A DNA stretch of 64,000 nt from Dehalobacterium sp040766325 (GTDB lineage Bacteria; Bacillota; Dehalobacteriia; Dehalobacteriales; Dehalobacteriaceae). How positions within the stretch are numbered: position 1 is the first letter of the stretch; the number at the start of each line of letters is the position of its first letter. The stretch lies in NCBI GenBank assembly GCA_040766325.1, contig JAXGQR010000006.1, positions 1-64,000 of the forward strand. Reading direction: 5' to 3'. Below, one piece after another: positions 37,080 through 45,981 of this stretch. The translations under genes were made by a program, and so were the position numbers. The notes beneath the pieces were generated by a model. The model was not told the origin of the DNA and made no database searches. It saw only the letters and a list, made by a program, of their open reading frames with translations.

Positions 37080-38336
37080 ATGTCTGTTGCGGATTTGGAA
37101 GCCAAAACCATGGCCGAATTATATAAAATCGGCCGGGAATTGGAAATCCCTCGTTATTATCAATTATTAAAAAAACAGCTTATTTTAGAAATTATGAAAG
37201 TGCAAACGGAGAAAGATGGTTTATTGTATGCCAAAGGGGTTCTGGAACGTTTGCCGGACGGTTTTGGTTTCTTACGGCCCACAGGGTATTTACCCAGTGG
37301 AGATGATATGTATGTCTCTCCTTCCCAGATTCGTCGTTTTGACCTCAGGACTGGAGACCTGGTGGCAGGACAAATCAGAAAACCTAAGGATAATGAAAAA
37401 TATTATGCCCTCCTCCGCGTAGAATCCATCAACGATTTAGATCCGGAATTATCTTCGGAAAGATCCCATTTTGAAGGACTGACCCCTATCTACCCCAAGG
37501 AAAGGTTAACCTTGGAAACCAAGGAAGAAGATCTTTCAACACGCATCATTGACTTGATTGCTCCCATTGGTAAAGGACAAAGAGGATTGATTCTTGCTCC
37601 CCCCAAAGCCGGTAAAACTACTCTTATCAAAAAAATTGCCAACAGCATCAGCCATAATTACCCGGAAGTATATTTAATCATTTTATTAATCGATGAGCGT
37701 CCTGAAGAAGTAACGGATATTTCCCGTTTCGTCAAGGCGGAAGTTGTCAGTTCCACCTTTGATGAACTGCCGGATAATCATGTCAAGGTTGCAGATATGG
37801 TTTTAGAACGGGCGAAAAGATTGGTTGAGCATAAGAAAGATGTGGTTATTCTTTTGGATAGCCTGACCCGTCTGTCTCGTGCCAATAATTTAGTTGTCCC
37901 CCCCAGCGGCAGAACCCTTTCCGGGGGGCTGGATCCTATATCTCTCCACAAGCCGAAAAGGTTTTTTGGTGCGGCACGGAAAGTAGAAGAAGGAGGCAGT
38001 TTAACCATCCTGGCAACAGCCTTGATAGAAACAGGAAGCCGTATGGACGATGTAATTTTTGAAGAATTTAAAGGTACCGGAAATATGGAGTTGGTATTAG
38101 ATCGTAGATTGGCGGAAAGGAGACTTTTTCCCGCTATTGATGTAAAAAGATCCGGCACGCGTCGGGAGGATCTGTTGCTGTCTAAAGAAGAGCTGGAATT
38201 AATGTGGCATTTTCGGCGTATCTCGGCTTCGATGAATAGTGTGGAAGTGACAGAAATGTTAATTGATGCCATGGATAAAACGAAAACCAATAAGGACTTA
38301 TTAAGAGCTCTGCCGCAGCTTTTCCCGGATAAATAG
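37080..38336 (+). CDS. rho: Transcription termination factor Rho
   Basis: This 418-residue hexameric RNA helicase ends untranslated transcripts. The N-terminal helical Rho-N segment is followed by the cold-shock-like RNA-binding domain (about residues 45-110; GVLERLPDGFGFLRP, DMYVSPSQIRRFDL). The ATPase has the Walker A LAPPKAGKTTL near 176 and Walker B VVILLDSLTRLSRA. The Q-loop/R-loop segment and VEEGGSLTILATALIETGSRMD are intact. It lacks the long acidic N-terminal insert found in some actinobacterial Rho proteins. ATG 37080 follows AGGAGGTATCT. Gene order glpX-rho-rpmE matches Bacillus. Confidence 0.97.
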   Translation: MSVADLEAKTMAELYKIGRELEIPRYYQLLKKQLILEIMKVQTEKDGLLYAKGVLERLPDGFGFLRPTGYLPSGDDMYVSPSQIRRFDLRTGDLVAGQIRKPKDNEKYYALLRVESINDLDPELSSERSHFEGLTPIYPKERLTLETKEEDLSTRIIDLIAPIGKGQRGLILAPPKAGKTTLIKKIANSISHNYPEVYLIILLIDERPEEVTDISRFVKAEVVSSTFDELPDNHVKVADMVLERAKRLVEHKKDVVILLDSLTRLSRANNLVVPPSGRTLSGGLDPISLHKPKRFFGAARKVEEGGSLTILATALIETGSRMDDVIFEEFKGTGNMELVLDRRLAERRLFPAIDVKRSGTRREDLLLSKEELELMWHFRRISASMNSVEVTEMLIDAMDKTKTNKDLLRALPQLFPDK

Positions 38337-38407
38337 TTTAAATGTATATTTTTTCTTTTATTTGTCAAGCATATAGGGCGAGTGGTTTTAGGAAGGAGCT
38401 GTTTTTT

Positions 38408-39256
38408 ATGCGTAAAGCCACAAAAAACGCCCTGGTGCCTCTTGTGGCAGCGGTGCTTTTGGCGGTATTTGCTCCCTTATATGTTTTGGCCGATGAAGAA
38501 GAAAATAATTATGAATATCGAATCCCACACTTTGTGCGCGCAGGTGAAACCTTGAACAGCATTTGCCGCAACTACGGATGGGATATAGAATTGGTCGCAG
38601 CTATGAACAACATGGATTCTGGAGCACGTTTGAATCCGGGAAAGGTTGTTTATATCCCCCGGGAACCGGATACGAATTATGTGCTGCGGGCAGGAGATAC
38701 TTTATGGAGTATTGCTCAAAGAAACAATATTGATGTGGATGTACTGATCAATTACAATCAATTATCTGATCCGACACGTTTAAAGATCGGTCAGGTGATT
38801 CGCATCCCCGACAGCAATCAGGAAACCCTGGAGCCTCTCAGGCTGGCTGGAGAAAAAAATCATGTTAAAATCGCCTCTCGTTCTCTTAGCGGCTTTATCC
38901 TGCCGGTGTTAGGGGTAATCACTTCCCCTTATGGACCGCGCAGAAGCGGCAATCACCATGGAACGGATATTGCCGCCGAGACCGGATCCCCAATTAAAGC
39001 TATTAAATCCGGCGTGGTAACCTTTGCAGGATGGCGTCCTATCTACGGTAATGCTGTCACCATCGATCACGGAGATGAGGTCAAGAGTGTTTATGGGCAT
39101 GCTTCAAAGATACTGGTAAAAAAAGGCCAAAAAGTTAAACAAGGGCAAATTATTGCGAAAGTAGGCAGCACGGGAAGATCCACCGGTCCTCATGTGCATT
39201 TGGAAATCCATGTGGGAGATAAAACGGTAGATCCGATGCGTTTCATTCGTAACTAA
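38408..39256 (+). CDS. Secreted cell-wall endopeptidase with two LysM and an M23 domain
   Basis: This 282-residue protein has a signal peptide (MRKATKNALVPLVAAVLLAVF..., cleavage near VLA at about 27). Two LysM peptidoglycan-binding repeats follow (about 39-82 HFVRAGETLNSICRNYGWD; about 88-135 YVLRAGDTLWSIAQRNNID). The C-terminal M23 (LytM) metallopeptidase (about 165-282) keeps its zinc ligands: HHGTDIA and HVHLEIH. It probably cleaves peptide cross-links in the wall. The start at ATG 38408 follows GGAAGGAG; the longer frame begins in the rho trailer and is not used. A vegetative or sporulation role cannot be decided. Confidence 0.93.
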   Translation: MRKATKNALVPLVAAVLLAVFAPLYVLADEEENNYEYRIPHFVRAGETLNSICRNYGWDIELVAAMNNMDSGARLNPGKVVYIPREPDTNYVLRAGDTLWSIAQRNNIDVDVLINYNQLSDPTRLKIGQVIRIPDSNQETLEPLRLAGEKNHVKIASRSLSGFILPVLGVITSPYGPRRSGNHHGTDIAAETGSPIKAIKSGVVTFAGWRPIYGNAVTIDHGDEVKSVYGHASKILVKKGQKVKQGQIIAKVGSTGRSTGPHVHLEIHVGDKTVDPMRFIRN

Positions 39257-39328
39257 CTGTTACTCTGCCGCGAAGAATCTCATCAACAGAATAAGTTAAC
39301 CTTGACAGAAAGCTGTGATTTAACTTAA

Positions 39329-39360
39329 AGTAAAGGCGATAGAAAACTATCGCCTTTACT
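39329..39360 (+). terminator. Perfect hairpin between the M23 gene and the radical SAM gene
   Basis: AGTAAAGGCGATAG, loop AAAA, CTATCGCCTTTACT: 14 perfect base pairs ending 20 bases before the next start codon. It has no T tract rightward (AATTAAGG follows), so it may be a weak terminator or a 5' leader structure. TTGACA at 39303 could start a transcript that includes it. Confidence 0.5.
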
Positions 39361-39380
39361 AATTAAGGAGCTGATTAAGG

Positions 39381-40643
39381 GTGCCGGATTTGCTTTTTGC
39401 CCGTGCTAACGGTGAATTATTGGATTTTCCCGGTCTAAAAATGGCGGGTCTTGCGGGAGATACTCTCGTTATCCCGGGCAGCAAGGAATTAATCCCTTTG
39501 CCCGAGGGAGCTACGCTTTTTGCCCTGCCCGGCAGGGTTCCTGTAGGTGTGGATCAAAACGGAGCATTTACTCAGTTAAGATATAATCCTTATCGTAGAA
39601 AAAAAGAAAAGATTTGGGCGGTGGGAGCTCTTTTGCCCCAAGGCTTTACCCGTACCTTACTACCGGCTTTTGCTAATCCCTGGAAAGAAAAAACTTTACC
39701 TCTTTTAGGATATACCGGGGTGGGGATCCGGCAGGGCCGCCTTGTCGTGGCGGCGCTTCAAACCGACGAACATGAGCTTTGGCATCCCAAGCACTACAAT
39801 ACCAAAGATTTAGCAGCCCGGATCCGTCAAAAACAAAGAAAATTTCCGCATAATCGCTTGCTCAAGCAATTAGGGACATGTTCCTTGGAATATGGGTGTT
39901 TTACGGCGCAAAACATCTTTTATGGCCGGTGGGAAGGAGGAATCCCCGTTTCGCCTCGATGTAACGCTGCTTGTATCGGATGTATTTCCTCCCAACCTTC
40001 AGAGTGCTGTCCCGCGCCGCAACGCAGGTTAAATTTTGTGCCTACATCCTCCGAGATTGAAGAAATCGGTCTTGATCATCTCAGAAAGGGGAAAAATGCT
40101 ATCATCAGCTTTGGTCAGGGATGTGAGGGTGAGCCCTCCCTCCAGGGGGAGTTGATCAGTGAAAGCATTAAACGCATTAGAGCGGTCACGGATCGGGGAA
40201 CAATCAATATCAATACCAATGCCGGACACGAGGCCAACATCAAAAAAATTATTACAGCCGGTCTTGATGCCATGCGGGTGAGTATGATCAGCCCGTCTCC
40301 GGAAGTTTATCGTGCTTATCATCGTCCTGGTGATTACGACTTGGAGCAGGTTTCCGCCTCTTTAAGGGCAGCCCTTCACGCAGGGGTGTATACTTCTTTG
40401 AATTTACTGACCTTCCCCGGTTTTACCGATGATTACGAGGAAGTGGCCAAACTGATCTCTTTGATTAAAGCCACCGGGGTGAAAAAAGTGCAATTTCGCA
40501 ACTTAAATATTGATCCCGAACAATTTTTAAAGCTTCTGCCCGTAAAAAAATATCAACCCATGGGTATAGGGCAGATGATTAAGCACTTAAAAAAGGAAAT
40601 TCCGGAGCTCGCGATCGGAAACTATTCTCGCGCTGTGGACTGA
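39381..40643 (+). CDS. Radical SAM protein of unknown function
   Basis: This 420-residue protein begins at GTG 39381, with AAGGAG about 11 bases upstream. The 4Fe-4S/SAM motif CNAACIGC (CX3CX2C) is near residue 196, unusually far from the N-terminus, and followed by SSQPSECC with two more Cys. The roughly 190 preceding residues look like a separate beta-rich domain (FARANGELLDFPGL, ALPGRVPVGVD). The SAM barrel continues with FGQGCEGEPSLQG (GGE-like) and NINTNAGH. The conserved QFRNLNIDP near the end is typical of a subgroup seen, by memory, in Peptococcaceae. No substrate can be assigned; the neighbours (wall peptidase, rpmE, rho) give no clear hint. Confidence 0.85.
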   Translation: MPDLLFARANGELLDFPGLKMAGLAGDTLVIPGSKELIPLPEGATLFALPGRVPVGVDQNGAFTQLRYNPYRRKKEKIWAVGALLPQGFTRTLLPAFANPWKEKTLPLLGYTGVGIRQGRLVVAALQTDEHELWHPKHYNTKDLAARIRQKQRKFPHNRLLKQLGTCSLEYGCFTAQNIFYGRWEGGIPVSPRCNAACIGCISSQPSECCPAPQRRLNFVPTSSEIEEIGLDHLRKGKNAIISFGQGCEGEPSLQGELISESIKRIRAVTDRGTININTNAGHEANIKKIITAGLDAMRVSMISPSPEVYRAYHRPGDYDLEQVSASLRAALHAGVYTSLNLLTFPGFTDDYEEVAKLISLIKATGVKKVQFRNLNIDPEQFLKLLPVKKYQPMGIGQMIKHLKKEIPELAIGNYSRAVD

Positions 40644-40675
40644 CCATTTCTTTTTCCAGGATCGTTTCTTTTTTC

Positions 40676-40704
40676 TTTACAAATCAAAGGTATCATGCTA
40701 TAAT
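40676..40704 (+). promoter_or_regulatory. Sigma-A type promoter for rpmE
   Basis: TTTACA, 17 bases, TATAAT (40699-40704), about 55 bases before the rpmE start. No Zur-like box is evident. Confidence 0.75.
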
Positions 40705-40758
40705 ATGGCACGTTAACAGTTTTCGCGGGTTAAGTTTGTAAGAAAAGAGGTGACAGGC

Positions 40759-40962
40759 ATGAAAGAAGGTATTCATCCGAAATTTCAGATGGTGGACGTT
40801 GTTTGTGCGTGTGGAAATAAGTTTACTACCGGCTCAACAAAGAATGGCATTAAGGTAGAAGTTTGCTCTCAATGTCATCCTTTCTACACTGGTAGCAAGA
40901 GATTGCTGGTGGAAGAAGGCGGCCGTGTTGATAAATTCAAGAAAAAATATGGTATGAAATAA
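40759..40962 (+). CDS. rpmE: 50S ribosomal protein L31, zinc-binding (C+) form
   Basis: This 67-residue ribosomal protein of the large subunit begins MKEGIHPKFQMVDVVCACGN. Four zinc-type Cys are present (CACG and CSQC), so this is the C+ paralogue that needs zinc. The HPFYTGSKR segment is the family hallmark. ATG 40759 follows AGAGGTG. It is flanked by its own promoter and terminator. No second L31 copy is visible in the window. Confidence 0.96.
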   Translation: MKEGIHPKFQMVDVVCACGNKFTTGSTKNGIKVEVCSQCHPFYTGSKRLLVEEGGRVDKFKKKYGMK

Positions 40963-40963
40963 T

Positions 40964-40999
40964 AGCAGAGCCAGCAGATTGCTCTGCTCTTTCTTTTTT
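40964..40999 (+). terminator. Intrinsic terminator after rpmE
   Basis: AGCAGAGC pairs with GCTCTGCT around a nine-base loop, then CTTTCTTTTTT. Confidence 0.85.
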
Positions 41000-41005
41000 G
41001 TAAAC

Positions 41006-41034
41006 TTGCCTGCACCATTTTGTTTAGGTATAAT
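41006..41034 (+). promoter_or_regulatory. Sigma-A type promoter for prfA-prmC
   Basis: TTGCCT, 17 bases, TATAAT (41029-41034), with the prfA start about 38 bases downstream. Confidence 0.65.
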
Positions 41035-41071
41035 AATTTTGAATGAAATTGACTCATCAAGAGGTGAAAAT

Positions 41072-42142
41072 ATGCTTGATAAGCTTCAGGTATTGGAAGA
41101 TAAATATGAACAATTGACAAAATCCATCAGTGACCCGGAAGTAATTGCAGATCAATCAGAATGGAGAAATCTTGTTAAAGCTCATGCTGATTTAGAAGAT
41201 GTGGTGACTGTCTTTAAAGAATATAAAAAAGCAAAATCCAGTTTGGAAGAAGTGCGGGAAATGCTTAATGAAAAAATCGAGGATGATTTTCGTGAGATGG
41301 CGGAATTAGAGGAAGAGGAGCTGGAAGAACAGATCGAAGAATTGGAACAAAAGCTCAAGGTGCTACTCTTACCCAAAGACCCCAATGACGAAAAGAATGT
41401 CATCGTAGAAGTGCGTGCCGGAACCGGTGGGGATGAAGCGGGGCTCTTTGCCGGGGATTTATTTAAAATGTATTCCCGCTATGCAGAAAAAAACCATTGG
41501 CGTTTAGAAATCCTGGAAGCACATTATACGGATCTAGGCGGGTTTAAGGAAGTCATTTTTTTAATTGAAGGTAAAGGTGCGTACAGTAAGCTCAAATATG
41601 AAAGCGGCGTGCACCGGGTGCAGCGGGTACCCGATACGGAAACAAGCGGACGGGTCCATACCTCTGCCGCTACAGTGGCCGTTTTACCGGAAGCAGAAGA
41701 GGTAGAAGTGGATATTAACCCCAACGATATTCGCGTGGATGTTTTTTGCTCCAGCGGACCGGGTGGGCAATCGGTTAATACAACTCAGTCGGCAGTGCGG
41801 ATTACTCATCTGCCCACAGGGCTGGTGGTCTCCTGCCAGGATGAAAAGTCCCAGATTAAGAATAAGGAAAAAGGAATGCGGGTTTTGCGTGCCCGATTAT
41901 TAGAACTATTTCAGGAAGAACAGCAGGGTGAGATGGCCAGCACCAGAAAAACCATGGTTGGTTCCGGGGATCGTTCCGAAAGAATTCGCACCTATAATTA
42001 TCCTCAGGGTCGGGTCACAGACCATCGGATTGGACTTACCCTGCATAAGCTAGACTGGATTCTCCAAGGGGATTTGGATGAAATTATTGAGGCTTTAAGT
42101 ACCACCGATCAAGCCGAAAAACTAAAGCAGGTAGATGCGTGA
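41072..42142 (+). CDS. prfA: Peptide chain release factor 1
   Basis: This 356-residue factor reads UAA and UAG stop codons. The peptidyl-hydrolase GGQ motif is in SSGPGGQSVNTTQSAVRI. The PxT-type codon-recognition region lies in domain 2 (HRVQRVPDTETSGRVHTSAATVAV, read in parts). The start ATG 41072 has GAGGTG nine bases upstream; the longer frame runs back into the rpmE terminator and is rejected. Its stop overlaps the prmC start by four bases (GTGA), so translation is coupled to the enzyme that methylates it. Confidence 0.97.
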   Translation: MLDKLQVLEDKYEQLTKSISDPEVIADQSEWRNLVKAHADLEDVVTVFKEYKKAKSSLEEVREMLNEKIEDDFREMAELEEEELEEQIEELEQKLKVLLLPKDPNDEKNVIVEVRAGTGGDEAGLFAGDLFKMYSRYAEKNHWRLEILEAHYTDLGGFKEVIFLIEGKGAYSKLKYESGVHRVQRVPDTETSGRVHTSAATVAVLPEAEEVEVDINPNDIRVDVFCSSGPGGQSVNTTQSAVRITHLPTGLVVSCQDEKSQIKNKEKGMRVLRARLLELFQEEQQGEMASTRKTMVGSGDRSERIRTYNYPQGRVTDHRIGLTLHKLDWILQGDLDEIIEALSTTDQAEKLKQVDA

Positions 42143-43020
42143 AAGAAATTCATACTTTGAAAATTGCGGAGCTTCTCGCGTGGGGAGACCAAATGCTCCA
42201 TAAGGCGGGCTGGGAAAATTCCCGGCGGGAGGCAGAGATACTGCTATCATACGTGCTGGGTGTTCCTTTCTCTTTTTTATTAACCCGTTTACAGGAAAAA
42301 GTCACCTCTTTTCAGGGGGAGGCATATCAAAAACTGATTTTGCGACGTCAAAATTTTGAGCCTCTTCAATACCTGACAGGTGTGCAAAACTTTATGTCCT
42401 TAGATTTTGAAGTAAATGATCAGGTTTTGATTCCCCGATGGGATACGGAAATTTTGGTGGAATTGGCTTTGGAACGCTTAAAAGACATCCCTGATCCCCG
42501 GGTTGTAGATGTGGGTACAGGAAGCGGAGCCATCATTGTCAGTCTCGCGCATTTTTTAAATAGAGGACGCTTTTTTGCTATTGATATTGCACCAAAAGCA
42601 CTTCAGGTGGCCCAAAGGAATGCCGAGCGCCATAAGGTGGCGGAGAAAATTACCTTTTTAAACGGTGATTTGTTAGAACCCTTATTAACTTTGGTCAAGG
42701 ATCAAAAAATTGAATTCGATCTGGTGGTGTCCAACCCACCTTATATCCCCGATGCAGAGCTTAAAACCTTGCCTTTAGATGTGCAAAAGGAACCTTTCCT
42801 GGCACTGGCCGGAGGAGAGGACGGTTTAAGCTGTTACCGCAGGCTCCTGCCCCAAGCCCAGGAGATTCTAAAGCCGGGAGGCCTGATTTTGTTGGAAATC
42901 GGTTGGAACCAAGGTGGGGATGTGTCTTTTCTTTGTGAGAGCCAGGGTTTGATTAAGATTTCTGTAACTCGTGATTACGGAGGGAGAGATCGGGTAGTTG
43001 CAGCTTCCTGCAGGGGGTGA
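42139..43020 (+). CDS. prmC: Release factor glutamine methyltransferase
   Basis: This 293-residue AdoMet-dependent enzyme methylates the Gln of the release-factor GGQ motif. The N-terminal helical domain is followed by VVDVGTGSGAIIVSLAH (AdoMet site, about 117-133) and the catalytic NPPY in VVSNPPYIPDAE. FEPLQYLTGVQNFM is the family signature before the fold. It starts at GTG 42139 inside the prfA stop codon. The pairing prfA-prmC is widespread. Confidence 0.96.
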   Translation: MKEIHTLKIAELLAWGDQMLHKAGWENSRREAEILLSYVLGVPFSFLLTRLQEKVTSFQGEAYQKLILRRQNFEPLQYLTGVQNFMSLDFEVNDQVLIPRWDTEILVELALERLKDIPDPRVVDVGTGSGAIIVSLAHFLNRGRFFAIDIAPKALQVAQRNAERHKVAEKITFLNGDLLEPLLTLVKDQKIEFDLVVSNPPYIPDAELKTLPLDVQKEPFLALAGGEDGLSCYRRLLPQAQEILKPGGLILLEIGWNQGGDVSFLCESQGLIKISVTRDYGGRDRVVAASCRG

Positions 43021-43024
43021 AAAA

Positions 43025-43588
43025 ATGCCGGAAGAAAAAATAGCTTATCAGCCCACTCCGGGTAAACGCTTGTGGTGGGATATTTTTTTAACTTTTTTTA
43101 AGATCGGTGCCTTTACCATTGGTGGCGGCTATGTGATGGTGCCTTTAATAGAAAAAGAGATTGTGGAAAAGAAAAAATGGATGGAATCTGAAGACTTTTT
43201 AGACATGCTGGCTATCGCTCAAAGTGCTCCCGGAGTTCTCTCCATCAATGTGGCCGTTTCATCATGCTATCAAATCGCCGGTATTCCCGGAGCAGTTTTT
43301 GGTTCCTTGGGAGCGGCTCTTCCTTCCTTCATGATTATTATTTTCATTGCCATATTTTTATTAAATTTTAATGATAACCCTTATGTGGCCGGTTTTTTTT
43401 ATGGAGCAGCCCCGGCTGTAACCATGCTTTTGGTTTTGGCGGCCATGAAGATGGTGAAGGGTGCGGTGAGAGAAAAGGCGGGGATTTTTGTGTTAATCTT
43501 CGGTTTGTTGGGATTGATTGGATTTGGCCTGCATCCTATTTTAGCCATTTTAGGCGCGGGGGTATTTGGAGCTGTATTCTACAAATAG
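43025..43588 (+). CDS. Chromate transporter family half (CHR), first of a pair
   Basis: This 187-residue membrane protein of the short CHR family has the signature FFKIGAFTIGGGYVMVPLIEKEIV near the N-terminus and about five or six hydrophobic segments, with the PGVLSINVA loop (PGP-like motif). Short CHR proteins work as pairs of oppositely inserted halves. It begins at ATG 43025 after GGGGGTG, four bases past prmC. The true substrate is uncertain: family members export chromate, but many are uncharacterised. In B. subtilis this position holds spoIIR. Confidence 0.88.
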   Translation: MPEEKIAYQPTPGKRLWWDIFLTFFKIGAFTIGGGYVMVPLIEKEIVEKKKWMESEDFLDMLAIAQSAPGVLSINVAVSSCYQIAGIPGAVFGSLGAALPSFMIIIFIAIFLLNFNDNPYVAGFFYGAAPAVTMLLVLAAMKMVKGAVREKAGIFVLIFGLLGLIGFGLHPILAILGAGVFGAVFYK

Positions 43589-43611
43589 AGAAATAATAAG
43601 GATGAAAAACC

Positions 43612-44133
43612 ATGGAAATCATGGAATTATTTATAACCTTTTTTAAAATCGGCTTGTTTTCTTTCGGCGGCGGTTATGCCATGATACCTCTGATGGAAAA
43701 TGAAGTAATTAGTGTTCATCATTGGCTGTCCATGTCGGAGATGATTGATGTGATAACCATTTCCCAAATGACCCCCGGTCCTATCGCGATTAATTTAGCT
43801 ACCTTTGTGGGCTTTAAAACCGCGGGATTGGGCGGTGCCCTGACAGCGACTCTGGGTGTGATACTACCTTCCTTTGTCATTGTGCTCTTTATTGCTCGTT
43901 CTTACGAGAAATTTAAGGAGTTGGATGTAGTGCGCCGCGTTTTTAAAGGGATCCGTCCCATGACCGTGGCCTTAGTGGGTAGTGCTGCTTTTTTAGTGGC
44001 GCGGACGTCCTTAATTGATATTAGTACCCTATTGATTGCTTTAGGGTCATTTTTTGTTTTAAAGTACACGAAGTTGTCTCTCATCGCGGTCATAATTATT
44101 GCCGGATTTTTTGGTATCGTTCTATACTCATAA
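43612..44133 (+). CDS. Chromate transporter family half (CHR), second of a pair
   Basis: This 173-residue partner half has FFKIGLFSFGGGYAMIPLMENEVI and the canonical QMTPGPIAINLATFVG loop, followed by hydrophobic segments to the C-terminus. It is 23 bases after the first half, on the same transcript. The two proteins share the same fold but differ in their charged loops, as expected for an antiparallel heterodimer. No regulatory gene (chrB) is nearby. Confidence 0.88.
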   Translation: MEIMELFITFFKIGLFSFGGGYAMIPLMENEVISVHHWLSMSEMIDVITISQMTPGPIAINLATFVGFKTAGLGGALTATLGVILPSFVIVLFIARSYEKFKELDVVRRVFKGIRPMTVALVGSAAFLVARTSLIDISTLLIALGSFFVLKYTKLSLIAVIIIAGFFGIVLYS

Positions 44134-44149
44134 AAAAGAGGTGATAGGG

Positions 44150-45205
44150 ATGAAAACAGAATATATCAAACTGAATCCGGATCATATCGACAGGGATGCC
44201 TTAAAAAAAGGGGCCCTGCTTTTAAAGCAGGGAGAGGTGGTGGCTTTTCCCACGGAAACTGTCTATGGTTTGGGTGCCAATGCATTGGATCCGGGAGCGG
44301 TGGATAAAATATTTGCAGCTAAAGGACGTCCCGGAGACAATCCTTTAATTGTTCATGTTGCCCATCCGGACCAAGCAATATCCTTAACAGCAGAAATCTC
44401 TCCTGGGGCTCAAGCTTTAATGGAACGATTTTGGCCGGGCCCCTTAACCTTAATTTTTACTAAAAGTCCTATAATCCCTGCTAATTTTACAGGAGGACTT
44501 GATACAGTGGCCCTCCGTATGCCCCAACATCCCATTGCCTTAGGGCTGATTCAGGAAGCAGGTGTGCCTATTGCAGCCCCCAGTGCTAATCTTTCCGGTA
44601 AGCCCAGTCCCACGGAAGGAGAACACGTTTGGGCTGATCTGATGGGGAAGATACCTCTGATTCTCGATGGAGGGGAAGCCCAATTGGGTGTAGAGTCTAC
44701 GGTTTTGGACCTGACGGTGCATCCGCCGGTGATTTTAAGACCGGGCGGCGTTACCTTGGAAGAGATTCAAAGGGTCATCGGTGCAGTATATGATGGTCAG
44801 GATCTCCAAAGCGGGGAAACTCCCCGTTCACCGGGCATGAAATATACCCACTATGCACCGGAGGCGGATGTAATTATCGTGGAGGGATCGGAGCAGGAGA
44901 TTGCCCCCCTTATTATGACTAATTATCAAAGGTTCTCCCAAGAAGGCAAAAGAATTGCCCTTTTAGTAGCGGAAGAAACCGCCGGGCAGCTGGAGCACCA
45001 GGTAAAACCTGATTATTTGGAAGTCTTAGGATCAAGGAAAGATCTATCCCTTGTTGCCCATCGTCTTTTCTCTGCTTTACGTCATGCGGATCTTTACGGC
45101 GTTGATCTCGTTTTAATTGAAGCTTTTTCGGATCAGGGCTTGGGAGCGGCGGTGATGAACCGGATGCGCAAAGCGGCGGGTAATCAGGTTATAAAATCAA
45201 AATAA
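44150..45205 (+). CDS. ywlC: Threonylcarbamoyl-AMP synthase (Sua5/YwlC)
   Basis: This 351-residue enzyme makes threonylcarbamoyl-AMP from Thr, bicarbonate and ATP for the t6A modification at A37 of ANN-decoding tRNAs. The YrdC-like domain shows LKQGEVVAFPTETVYGLGANA and AAKGRPGDNPLIVHV, then APSANLSGKPSPT. A linker containing PRSPGMKYTHYAPEA leads to the C-terminal Sua5 domain, so this is the long Sua5 type rather than short TsaC. ATG 44150 follows AGAGGTGATAGGG. It matches the ywlC position of B. subtilis. Confidence 0.95.
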   Translation: MKTEYIKLNPDHIDRDALKKGALLLKQGEVVAFPTETVYGLGANALDPGAVDKIFAAKGRPGDNPLIVHVAHPDQAISLTAEISPGAQALMERFWPGPLTLIFTKSPIIPANFTGGLDTVALRMPQHPIALGLIQEAGVPIAAPSANLSGKPSPTEGEHVWADLMGKIPLILDGGEAQLGVESTVLDLTVHPPVILRPGGVTLEEIQRVIGAVYDGQDLQSGETPRSPGMKYTHYAPEADVIIVEGSEQEIAPLIMTNYQRFSQEGKRIALLVAEETAGQLEHQVKPDYLEVLGSRKDLSLVAHRLFSALRHADLYGVDLVLIEAFSDQGLGAAVMNRMRKAAGNQVIKSK

Positions 45206-45255
45206 AAGAATAAAATTGGATAAATACAAGTTCAATGTTTGGGCGAGGGTTAAAT

Positions 45256-45981
45256 TTGGATAAAATTATTATTTACAGTGGGCTGGCCGGATTAGCCACA
45301 TGCCTCGGGGGGCTTTTTGTCAGCGGGCTGCGTAATCCGGGAGAGCGCTTTTTTGCTTCAATCTTAGGATTGGCGGCGGGAATTATGTTTGGTATCTCCA
45401 TCATGGATTTGCTTCCCTCTGCCTGGAAATATGGCACACCGATTAAGGTCTTTCTGGGGCTGGGTAGCGGGATTTTGTTGATGAAGCTTTTAGATGCCGT
45501 CTTGTCACGAACAACCTATCGTTTGCCTCAAACCCGGGACCGGGTTCATTTTATTCATATGGGGTACCTTATTGCATTGGGGATTGCCCTTCATGATTTT
45601 CCGGAAGGGATGGCCATTGCCGTGGGTTATGAGGCGACAGAGGAGTTGGGTTTGCTGATTGCCTTAGCCATTGCCTTACATAATGTTCCGGAGGGGATGG
45701 CCATTGCACTGCCTTTAAAAATGGGTGGTGTCAGGGTAAAAAACATTTTTTTCATAACCCTTTTTGCCGGCTTTTTTACTCCTTTAGGTACCTTATTTGG
45801 CATGTTTTTAGTTGCTTTTTCTAGGGATTTTATTTCCTCCTTATTGGCGGCGGCGGCAGGGGCTATGTTGTATATTGTTTTTGTTGAATTGGTACCTGAG
45901 GCCAAATATAAACACCCATATTATGCATTGCTCGGTACGGCCTTAGGGTTGCTGCTGCTAGTTTTTCTTTCCCTGTGCTAA
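45256..45981 (+). CDS. ZIP-family divalent metal transporter
   Basis: This membrane protein of about 241 residues has roughly eight hydrophobic segments. The twin ZIP motifs HDFPEGMAIAVG and HNVPEGMAIALP line the metal path. The variable loop between segments 3 and 4 is short with few His. The start is uncertain: TTG 45256 has GGGCGAGGG six bases before it, whereas ATG 45235, seven codons upstream, has no RBS. Zinc, iron or manganese import is expected. It lies next to a manganese exporter gene, which may or may not be linked in function. Confidence 0.87.
   Translation: MDKIIIYSGLAGLATCLGGLFVSGLRNPGERFFASILGLAAGIMFGISIMDLLPSAWKYGTPIKVFLGLGSGILLMKLLDAVLSRTTYRLPQTRDRVHFIHMGYLIALGIALHDFPEGMAIAVGYEATEELGLLIALAIALHNVPEGMAIALPLKMGGVRVKNIFFITLFAGFFTPLGTLFGMFLVAFSRDFISSLLAAAAGAMLYIVFVELVPEAKYKHPYYALLGTALGLLLLVFLSLC

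Noticed and set aside
36900..37080. A minus-strand open stretch upstream of rho (ending ...DDNYDEGLEIKGEKKGA)
   Set aside because: It runs antisense into the rho start region, has no RBS-supported start upstream and no family resemblance; chance open frame in AT-rich DNA is more likely.
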